DNA of 5,772 nucleotides from an uncultured Moraxellaceae bacterium. GTDB taxonomy: Bacteria; Pseudomonadota; Gammaproteobacteria; Pseudomonadales; Moraxellaceae. This document shows, one piece after another, positions 1-5,772 of the stretch. Position 1 is the stretch's first letter; each line of letters starts with the position of its first letter. A model generated the notes under the pieces. The model was not told the DNA's origin. It made no database searches and saw only the letters and a list, made by a program, of their open reading frames with translations. A program made the translations under genes and the position numbers. The stretch covers positions 1 to 5,772 of the forward strand of contig CALEYY010000008.1 of the NCBI GenBank assembly GCA_937928295.1, given 5' to 3'.

Positions 1-1584
1 GGGCTGACGCAGGTCGAGATAGGTGTTGAGAATTTCCTCGATGATTTCAGCCATGTCGCTGGCCTCGAACGATGGGCCGAGGATGTCGCCGATGCTGGCG
101 TCGTGACCGGCCGAGCCGCCCAGCGATACCTGATAGAACTCCGCGCCTTTCTTGTCCACGCCGAGAATGCCGATGTGACCAACATGGTGGTGACCGCAGG
201 CGTTCATGCAGCCGGAGATGTTCAGGTCGAGCGGGCCGAGGTCATAGACCTCTTCCAGATCCTGATAGCGACGCTGGATGGCTTCGGCGATGGGGATCGA
301 CTTGGCGTTGGCGAGCGAGCAGTAGTCACCGCCGGGGCAGCAGATGATGTTGGTCAGGAAGCCGATGTTGGCGGTATCGAAGCCCAGTGTTTTCAGCTCA
401 GCATGCAGCGCCGGCAGATCGGACTGTTTCACATCCGCGAGCACGATGTTCTGCTCGTGCGTGGTGCGCAGCTCGCCGAAGCTAAAGCGATCAGCCAGCG
501 TGGCCACGGCTTCCATCTGCTCGGCGGTGATGTCGCCCGGCGCAATGCCGACCTGCTTCAGCGACAGCGTGACGATGGCATAGCCCGGCACCTTGTGTGC
601 CGACACATTGCGATGCAGCCAGTTGTCGAGGACGGCATCGCCAGCGCGGGCGGCGGCCAGCTCGGCCGATACCGCCGGCAGCGTTTCGTAAGCCGGTGCG
701 GTGAAGAAGCTGGCCAGACGCGCAAACTCGGCGGCCGGCACGGTCAACGGGCCATTTTGCAGATGCTTGAACTCGGCCTCGACTTGCTCGGCAAACACCG
801 CCGGCGTGATGGCTTTCACCAGAATCTTGATACGCGCCTTGTACTTGTTGTCACGACGGCCGTGCAGGTTGTAGACGCGCAGCACGGCATCCAGATACGC
901 AATCAGATCCTGTCGTGGCAGGAATTCGCGAATGATGGAGCCGATGATCGGCGTACGACCCAGTCCACCGCCGACCATGATCTTGTAGCCGACTTCGCCA
1001 GCCGCATTACGCACGATGTAAACGCCGACATCGTGCACCTGCGTGGCAGCGCGGTCGATATCCGGCAGCGCGTTCACGGCAATCTTGAATTTGCGCGGCA
1101 GGAAGGCGAATTCCGGGTGGAAGGTCGACCACTGGCGAATCAGCTCGCAGGTCGGGCGCGGATCTTCGATTTCACCCGCGACCACGCCGGCGAACTGGTC
1201 GGTGGTGGTGTTGCGAATGCAGTTGCCGCTGGTCTGGATGGCATGCATCTCGACCTGCGCCAGCTCGGCGAGAATCTCCGGCACATCGGCCAGCGCGGGC
1301 CAGTTCAGCTGGAAGTTCTGGCGCGTGCTGACATGGGCATAGCCACGGTCGTAGTGACGGGAAATGTCGGCAATCTTGCGCAGCTGATCGCCAGAGAGCA
1401 TGCCGTAAGGCACGGCGATGCGCAGCATGGGCGCATAGCGCTGCACATACAGGCCGTTCTGCAGGCGCAACGGGCGGAATTCATCCTCGCTGAGCTGGCC
1501 GGCGAGATAGCGCTGGGTCTGGTCACGGAACTGACTGACGCGGTCGTCGACAATCTTTTGGTCATACGCATCGTAGCGATACAT
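1..1584 (-). CDS. cysI: Assimilatory sulfite reductase, siroheme/[4Fe-4S] hemoprotein (nitrite/sulfite reductase family), C-terminus beyond window
   Basis: Predicted cytoplasmic enzyme for the six-electron reduction of sulfite to sulfide, the last reductive step of sulfate assimilation before cysteine synthesis. Seen: 528 uninterrupted codons starting MYRYDAYDQK; STRQNFQLNWP at residues 86-96, the arginine-containing siroheme-binding region; the TSGNC segment near residue 120; VGGGLGRTP mid-protein; and all four cluster cysteines, as C416-x5-C422 (CPGGDYC) and C459-x3-C463 (CMNAC), C463 being the expected shared cluster/siroheme ligand. Pseudomonad homologues are about 550 residues, so only some 20-30 residues should be missing. 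The start gives the family N-terminus; its ribosome site is weak (GTGGAT about 10 bases upstream). It is transcribed divergently from the GntR gene. Homology alone does not decide sulfite versus nitrite, nor ferredoxin versus a CysJ-type flavoprotein donor, but assimilatory sulfite reductase is the usual assignment. No frameshift or missing key residue was seen. Confidence 0.93.
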   Translation of the reverse strand, partial: MYRYDAYDQKIVDDRVSQFRDQTQRYLAGQLSEDEFRPLRLQNGLYVQRYAPMLRIAVPYGMLSGDQLRKIADISRHYDRGYAHVSTRQNFQLNWPALADVPEILAELAQVEMHAIQTSGNCIRNTTTDQFAGVVAGEIEDPRPTCELIRQWSTFHPEFAFLPRKFKIAVNALPDIDRAATQVHDVGVYIVRNAAGEVGYKIMVGGGLGRTPIIGSIIREFLPRQDLIAYLDAVLRVYNLHGRRDNKYKARIKILVKAITPAVFAEQVEAEFKHLQNGPLTVPAAEFARLASFFTAPAYETLPAVSAELAAARAGDAVLDNWLHRNVSAHKVPGYAIVTLSLKQVGIAPGDITAEQMEAVATLADRFSFGELRTTHEQNIVLADVKQSDLPALHAELKTLGFDTANIGFLTNIICCPGGDYCSLANAKSIPIAEAIQRRYQDLEEVYDLGPLDLNISGCMNACGHHHVGHIGILGVDKKGAEFYQVSLGGSAGHDASIGDILGPSFEASDMAEIIEEILNTYLDLRQP

Positions 1585-1664
1585 GCGGGTTCATCCACAG
1601 GGTATAGAAGGCGCGCAGAATAACAGCGCGGACTCGTCAGGGAAAATGGAAATTGCTGACCTTG

Positions 1665-1670
1665 ATTATC
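1665..1670 (-). promoter_or_regulatory. Candidate -10 element of the cysI promoter
   Basis: Read on the minus strand this is GATAAT (five of six matches to TATAAT), preceded by an AT-rich stretch and lying in the local AT-rich dip at about 1645-1696. Transcription would begin near 1658, giving a leader of roughly 74 bases. At 17-bp spacing the -35 hexamer (TGAGTG, 1688-1693) is poor, which would fit an activator-dependent promoter such as those controlled by the LysR-type regulator CysB in other gammaproteobacteria. I could not pick out a CysB site with confidence. The call rests on one hexamer and its position. Confidence 0.4.
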
Positions 1671-1705
1671 ACTTTTACTGCTAAAGACACTCATTTGCGC
1701 GCAGT

Positions 1706-1716
1706 TTGTCCAACAA
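1706..1716. promoter_or_regulatory. Candidate operator of a FadR-type GntR regulator
   Basis: The 11-mer TTGTCCAACAA has perfect inverted arms (TTGT/ACAA) around a 3-base centre. It matches the TnGTnnnACnA pattern known for the FadR subfamily of GntR regulators. It lies in the intergenic region next to a gene for exactly such a regulator, about 50 bp upstream of both predicted transcription starts (near 1658 on the minus strand and 1764 on the plus strand). At that distance it would suit activation, or repression by looping, better than simple blocking of RNA polymerase. Only one copy was found between the two genes. By simple counting, the six fixed bases are expected by chance about once in twenty regions of this size, so the match is suggestive only. 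Confidence 0.4.
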
Positions 1717-1748
1717 TCGACGAACGCACGGGCAACGGCAAAAGCCTG

Positions 1749-1757
1749 TGCTAGGAT
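1749..1757 (+). promoter_or_regulatory. Candidate extended -10 promoter for the GntR-smc pair
   Basis: TGCTAGGAT is an extended -10 (TGn followed by TAGGAT, four of six matches). No recognisable -35 hexamer lies 17 bp upstream, which extended -10 promoters tolerate. The predicted start near 1764 would give a short leader of about 26 bases before the ATG at 1790. Confidence 0.45.
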
Positions 1758-1789
1758 GCCGCCAATCGTAGTTTGCTTGCACTCACTAA

Positions 1790-2485
1790 ATGACTTTTCG
1801 CGCCCATGACAGCCTCGCTGAGCAGATTGCTCACCACCTCGAAGGTCAGATCGTTACCGGCGATCTGGTCGAGGGCGAGCGCATCCAGGAAATGCGCATT
1901 GTGGCCGAGCTGGAAGTCAGTCGCGGCTCGGTGCGCGAGGCGCTGCTGATTCTGCAACGGCGGCATCTGATCGATATTTTCCCGCGCCGGGGGGCGGTGG
2001 TCACTGAGCTGACGCCGGCGCTGGTGAAGAGCCTGTACGAGGTACTGCTGTTGCAGCTCGATTTGCTGGTGCGGCGCTGGGCCGAGGCCTGGCAGCAGGC
2101 CACGCTGGCCCCGTTTATCGATGGCTTGCAGACGATTCAGGATGCGGTCGATGAAGAAGACAGTGAGGCGTTTTTCGATCGCAGTCTGGCCTGGCTGAAA
2201 GACACGCAGGTGTTTGCGGCCAATCCCTATCTCGATCAGCAGCTCAAGGACTTGCAGCCGTCGGTGCGTCGCGCCTATTTTCTGGCGCTGCAGATCAACA
2301 AACGCGAACTCGACGAGTCTTTCGGCTTCCTGCGTGGTCTGCTCGATGCCGTGATGCTGCGGCAGGCCGATCGCGCCGCCGAGCTGGTCGAGGAATTCAT
2401 TTTGCATCAACGAAATCTGGTTCTGGAATCTCTTCTGCGCGTCAAGCAGATCGAGATGGCCTGGGCCCGTCGTCACCGCCGCTAA
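1790..2485 (+). CDS. GntR-family transcriptional regulator, FadR/FCD subfamily
   Basis: DNA-binding regulator of 231 residues, normal for the subfamily. Seen: an N-terminal winged helix-turn-helix at about residues 8-75, with SLAEQIAHHLEGQIVTGDL, then the recognition-helix stretch VSRGSVREALLILQRRHLI (43-61) and the wing FPRRGAVVTEL; then an all-helical FCD-like ligand domain at about 80-215; then a basic tail (RRHRR). Known: FCD domains usually bind a metal through one Asp and three His, often with an organic acid. Odd: aligning on the NP motif (145-146) and on LLDAV (184-188), the expected first and second His positions hold Leu (about L136 and L181); only H206 is clearly kept. The effector may therefore differ or be absent. 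A TAA stop directly precedes the ATG, so 1790 is the earliest start in this frame, yet no Shine-Dalgarno sequence is visible. Probably co-transcribed with smc 9 bp downstream. Target genes and ligand are unknown. Confidence 0.9.
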   Translation: MTFRAHDSLAEQIAHHLEGQIVTGDLVEGERIQEMRIVAELEVSRGSVREALLILQRRHLIDIFPRRGAVVTELTPALVKSLYEVLLLQLDLLVRRWAEAWQQATLAPFIDGLQTIQDAVDEEDSEAFFDRSLAWLKDTQVFAANPYLDQQLKDLQPSVRRAYFLALQINKRELDESFGFLRGLLDAVMLRQADRAAELVEEFILHQRNLVLESLLRVKQIEMAWARRHRR

Positions 2486-2488
2486 GGA
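2484..2488 (+). promoter_or_regulatory. smc ribosome binding site overlapping the GntR stop codon
   Basis: AAGGA lies 6 bases before the smc ATG at 2495 and shares its first two bases with the TAA stop of the upstream regulator. This fixes the smc start and suggests translational coupling of the two genes. An ATG at 2490 is out of frame and too close to this site to be used. Confidence 0.75.
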
Positions 2489-2494
2489 AATGTC

Positions 2495-5400
2495 ATGCGT
2501 CTGAAATCCATCAAGCTGGCGGGCTTCAAATCCTTTGTCGATCCCACCACGGCAAGCTTCCCGACCAATCTGTCGGCGGTTGTCGGCCCCAATGGCTGCG
2601 GCAAGTCCAACATCATCGACGCGGTGCGCTGGGTCATGGGCGAAAGCTCGGCGAAGAACCTGCGCGGCGAGAACATGACCGATGTCATTTTCAATGGCGC
2701 CGTTGGCCGCAAGCCCGTGGGCCAGGCCTCCATCGAGCTGATTTTCGACAATGCCGATGGTTCGCTGGGCGGTGAGTGGGCGCAGTACGCCGAAATATCC
2801 ATCAAGCGTATCGTCACGCGTGATGCCCGCTCGGACTATTTCCTCAACAACACGCGCTGCCGTCGCAAGGACATCACCGACATTTTCCTCGGCACCGGTC
2901 TTGGCCCGCGCTCTTACGCGATCATCGAGCAGGGCATGATTTCGCGCCTGATCGAGTCCAAGCCGGAGGAGCTGCGCGTTTATATCGAGGAAGCGGCGGG
3001 CATCTCCAAGTACAAGGAGCGTCGTCGCGAAACCGAAAATCGCATGCGCCACACGCGTGAGAATCTGGATCGTCTCAACGACATTCGCGAAGAGCTGGGC
3101 AAACAGCTGCAGCATCTGGAAAAACAGGCGCGGGACGCGGAAAAGTACAAGGAATGCAAAGAGGAAGAGCGCACCTTGCGCGCGCAGCTGCATGCCTTGC
3201 GCTGGCGCTCGCTGGATCAGCAGGTGCAGCAATATGAAGCCACGATTCGCGATCTGGCGGTGAAGCTGGAGGCTGTCATGGCCTCGCAGCGTGAGTACGA
3301 GGCTGCGCTGGTGCGGGACCGCGAAACGCAATTCACCCTCAGCGACGAATTCAATCAGGTGCAAAGCCGGTTCTACGCACTGGGCAGCGATATCGCGCGG
3401 GTGCAGCAGGCGCAGCGTTATCGCCAGGAGCGCATCGGCGAAATTCAGACTGCACAGGCGGCACTGGAACGACAGGCCGAGCAGGCGCGGCAGTTGCTTG
3501 AGCACGACCGCTCCGAGCTGGAGCAGGCCGAGGCCGAGCAGCTTTCGTTGGAGCCGCAGCAGGCGCTGCTGGAGGCCGAAGCCGAGTCTACCGCCGAGCA
3601 GTTGCTGGCCGCCGAGCAACGGTTGTCGGACTGGCAGCAGGACTGGGATCAGTTCAGCCTGCGCTCGCAGGGGCCACGCCAGCGCGCCGAAGTCGAGCAG
3701 TCGCGCATTCAGCATATGGAACAGGCGTTGCGCCGCAGCCAGGAGCGGCAGGGTCGCCTTGAGCAGGAGCAGGCGGCGTTGAACGCCGGCCCGTTGGAGC
3801 AGGAGCTGGCTGACCTGCACGAGCAATCTGCCGAGCAACAAATGGCGGTGGAGGCCAGCGAGTCGCAGTTGCAGCAGGCTGCCGATGCCTTGCAGGGCAA
3901 CCGCCAGAGCTTGTCTGAGCTGGGCGTGCAGATTGATCAGCAGCGCCAGCAGCTGCAGGCGTTGCGCGGGCGTGAAGCATCGCTCGCCGCGTTGCAGGAA
4001 GCGGCGGAGAAAAGTCAGTCGTCGGTGAATGCCTGGCTGCAGGATCGCGGCATTCAGGGTCAGGCGCTGGCATCGCAGCTACGCGTGAAGGTGGGCTGGG
4101 AAACGGCCGTCGAAACCGTGCTGGGGCCGCAGCTGCAAACGCTGGAAGTGTCGTCGCTGGCCGTGGTCGCAGAGCATCTGGCGAGCTTGCAGGCCGGCCA
4201 GGTGGTGTTTGCCGAGGCCGGGCAAGGCGTATCTAACTCCATTTCGAATCGTGACTGGCCGGCATTGTCGTCTTGTCTGGAGGCTGCGCCAGCGTGGCTG
4301 AAGGCGCGTCTGAGCACGGTGTATCTGGCCGATGATCTGGCTCATGCGCTGACGCTGAAGGCGCAACTGACGCCGCAGGAATCCGTGATCACGCCGGAAG
4401 GGTATTGGCTGGGCGACGCCTGGCTGCGCTATCAGGCCGGCAAGAATGATCCGACGCAGGGCCAGCTCGCACGGCGTCGCGAACTGGCTCGTGTTGAGGA
4501 AGAGATCGAACAGCTCGCCGAGTCGCTGCAAGTTTTGCAGCAGCAACAGCAAATAGCCCGCGAAGCCCTGCGCGATGGCGAGGCGGCGCGCGAGCAAAAT
4601 CAGCGCGAGCTGACCCTGCGCAATCGCTCGTTGGCCGATATTCAGGCGCAGATCGGCGCGCGACAGGTGCGCTTGGAGCAGTTCCTAGCACGCCGCGAGC
4701 GTATCGGTCAGGACATGCAGGAAGTGGCGCGACAGGCCCAGCTCGATCAGGAAGCATTGGCCGAGTCGCGCATGACGCTGCAGGATGCCATCGATCTGAT
4801 GACGCACGACACCCGCGAGCGTGAAGCCAAGATGACCGAGCGCGAGCAATGGCGCGATGCCGTCGATCAGGCTCGTGCGCGGCAGCGCGAACGGCGCGAG
4901 GCGCTGCACCAGTGCGCTTTGCGCAGCCAGACCTTGAATGCCCGTCTGCAAGGCTTGCGTGCCGGCTTGCAGCGTCTCGACGAACAGAGCGAAAGCCTGC
5001 GCGAGCGCCGTGAGCAGCTGGCCATACAGCTCATGGAGCTGTCGGCACCGGCGGGTGAAGATGGCGAGGAGCTGGAGCAATTGCTGGCTCAGCATCTGGA
5101 GGCCGAGCAAGCGCTGTCGCAGGTGCGCAATCAGGTCGATGTGATTCAGCAGCAGTTGCGCGATGCCGAGGCCGGCCGCAGCCGTGCCGATCAGCAGGTG
5201 CAGATCACCCGCGACAGCCTGCAAAGCACGCGCCTGGAGTGGCAGAACGCCGTCGCCAAACGCGAAGCCCAGGTCGAGCAGCTGCAAGAAAGCGACGCCG
5301 TGCTGGAGCAGGTACTGGAGCATCTGCCGGCGGATGCCACGGATACCGGCTGGCAATTGTCGCTGGAGCGCGTGGCCATTCGCATTACGCGTCTCGGGGC

Positions 5401-5772
5401 CATCAACCTCGCGGCCATCGAGGAGTATCAGGCGCAAGCCGAGCGCAAGAATTACCTCGACATGCAGGATGCCGACTTGCAGGAAGCGCTGGAAACGCTG
5501 GAAAACGCCATCCGCAAGATTGATCGCGAAACCCGGGCGCTCTTCAAGGAGACCTTCGAGAAGGTCAATGCCGGGCTGCAAGCCTTGTTCCCTAAAGTCT
5601 TCGGCGGCGGCACGGCCTATCTCGAACTGACCGACGAAGACATGCTGGAAGCCGGCGTGACCATCATGGCGCGGCCGCCCGGCAAGCGTAACTCGACCAT
5701 TCACCTGCTCTCGGGCGGTGAAAAAGCCCTGACGGCGCTGTCGCTGGTGTTCTCCATCTTCCAGCTCAATCC
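2495..5772 (+). CDS. smc: Chromosome partition protein Smc (condensin SMC subunit), C-terminus beyond window
   Basis: ATPase that dimerises and, with ScpA and ScpB, organises and segregates the chromosome by loop extrusion. Seen: 1092 uninterrupted codons. The N-terminal ABC head has Walker A GPNGCGKS (31-38), the R-loop arginine R57 and the Q-loop glutamine Q146. A first coiled coil runs from about 165 to 510. The hinge is at about 515-650, including GWETAVETVLG from 534 and a TPEGYWLGDAWL segment near 635-644. A second coiled coil, very rich in Gln, Glu, Arg and Ala, follows to about 955. The C-terminal head begins with LGAINLAAIEEY and has FGGGTAYLEL and the ABC signature LSGGEK (1072-1077). 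The window stops at QLNP, just before the expected Walker B and D-loop, so roughly 70-80 residues should be missing from a protein of about 1165. The start matches the family N-terminus and has a good ribosome site. Likely shares a transcript with the upstream GntR gene. No truncation or frameshift was seen. Confidence 0.97.
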   Translation, partial: MRLKSIKLAGFKSFVDPTTASFPTNLSAVVGPNGCGKSNIIDAVRWVMGESSAKNLRGENMTDVIFNGAVGRKPVGQASIELIFDNADGSLGGEWAQYAEISIKRIVTRDARSDYFLNNTRCRRKDITDIFLGTGLGPRSYAIIEQGMISRLIESKPEELRVYIEEAAGISKYKERRRETENRMRHTRENLDRLNDIREELGKQLQHLEKQARDAEKYKECKEEERTLRAQLHALRWRSLDQQVQQYEATIRDLAVKLEAVMASQREYEAALVRDRETQFTLSDEFNQVQSRFYALGSDIARVQQAQRYRQERIGEIQTAQAALERQAEQARQLLEHDRSELEQAEAEQLSLEPQQALLEAEAESTAEQLLAAEQRLSDWQQDWDQFSLRSQGPRQRAEVEQSRIQHMEQALRRSQERQGRLEQEQAALNAGPLEQELADLHEQSAEQQMAVEASESQLQQAADALQGNRQSLSELGVQIDQQRQQLQALRGREASLAALQEAAEKSQSSVNAWLQDRGIQGQALASQLRVKVGWETAVETVLGPQLQTLEVSSLAVVAEHLASLQAGQVVFAEAGQGVSNSISNRDWPALSSCLEAAPAWLKARLSTVYLADDLAHALTLKAQLTPQESVITPEGYWLGDAWLRYQAGKNDPTQGQLARRRELARVEEEIEQLAESLQVLQQQQQIAREALRDGEAAREQNQRELTLRNRSLADIQAQIGARQVRLEQFLARRERIGQDMQEVARQAQLDQEALAESRMTLQDAIDLMTHDTREREAKMTEREQWRDAVDQARARQRERREALHQCALRSQTLNARLQGLRAGLQRLDEQSESLRERREQLAIQLMELSAPAGEDGEELEQLLAQHLEAEQALSQVRNQVDVIQQQLRDAEAGRSRADQQVQITRDSLQSTRLEWQNAVAKREAQVEQLQESDAVLEQVLEHLPADATDTGWQLSLERVAIRITRLGAINLAAIEEYQAQAERKNYLDMQDADLQEALETLENAIRKIDRETRALFKETFEKVNAGLQALFPKVFGGGTAYLELTDEDMLEAGVTIMARPPGKRNSTIHLLSGGEKALTALSLVFSIFQLN

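Noticed and set aside
1598..1606. TATACC on the minus strand as an alternative cysI -10
   Set aside because: The match is weak and no -35 is visible at normal spacing (GCGCTG). GATAAT at 1665-1670 in the AT-rich dip is the better candidate.
103..1623. A 506-codon open frame on the plus strand across almost all of cysI
   Set aside because: It lies in exact codon-on-codon antisense register with cysI, which has clear catalytic motifs. It is open only because cysI avoids TTA, CTA and TCA codons, as GC-rich genes do. Its protein shows no recognisable domain and it has no convincing start signals.
1611..1704. Direct repeat GCGCGCAG at 1611-1618 and 1697-1704 in the intergenic region
   Set aside because: Eight bases of simple GC alternation in GC-rich DNA, not symmetrically placed relative to either promoter and with no further similarity at the flanks; most likely chance.
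1751..3841. A 696-codon open frame on the minus strand spanning gntR and the first part of smc
   Set aside because: Both sense genes happen to be in the same frame, and this frame is their codon-on-codon antisense, so the same codon bias keeps it open through both. The Leu/Gln-rich protein is what the reverse of Gln/Leu/Glu-rich coding sequence gives. Later antisense frames at 4079-4597 and 4685-5704 have the same register and explanation.
4538..4552. Run of CAG/CAA codons in smc as a possible repeat-expansion tract
   Set aside because: Only five codons, mixed CAG and CAA, inside a Gln-rich coiled coil; too short and imperfect to call a microsatellite.

Overview
The window is an ordinary chromosomal stretch with three protein genes around one divergent intergenic region. 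Base composition is visibly GC-rich, with GC-ending codons preferred. A gammaproteobacterium of the Pseudomonas-like kind is the best reading. The sulfite reductase resembles the single-polypeptide nitrite/sulfite reductases of pseudomonads, and the SMC protein has the N-terminus (MRLKSIKLAGFKSF) and Walker A (GPNGCGKS) usual for gammaproteobacteria that use Smc rather than MukB. The order GntR regulator then smc is, from memory, also found in Pseudomonas upstream of zipA and ligA. The exact genus cannot be named from the sequence.

Layout. Positions 1-1584, minus strand: the first 528 codons of a CysI-like siroheme/[4Fe-4S] sulfite reductase, whose C-terminus runs off the left edge. Positions 1585-1789: a divergent intergenic region with a candidate promoter in each direction and, between them, an 11-bp site matching the operator half-site pattern of FadR-type GntR regulators. 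Positions 1790-2485, plus strand: a FadR/FCD-type GntR regulator. Positions 2495-5772, plus strand: smc, with 1092 codons present; it breaks off just after the ABC signature motif, before Walker B. There are no RNA genes, mobile elements, CRISPR arrays or attachment sites, and no gene-free stretch longer than 300 bases.

How the genes relate. cysI carries out the last reductive step of sulfate assimilation. The GntR gene and smc are 9 bp apart, the smc ribosome binding site overlaps the regulator's stop codon, and no terminator lies between them, so they are probably co-transcribed. The regulator is placed to act on its own operon, and possibly on cysI, through the intergenic site; this is inference. 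I found no convincing novel system. The points most worth a second look are the candidate operator, the apparently eroded metal site of the regulator's FCD domain, and the coupling of a ligand-type regulator to an essential chromosome-organisation gene.
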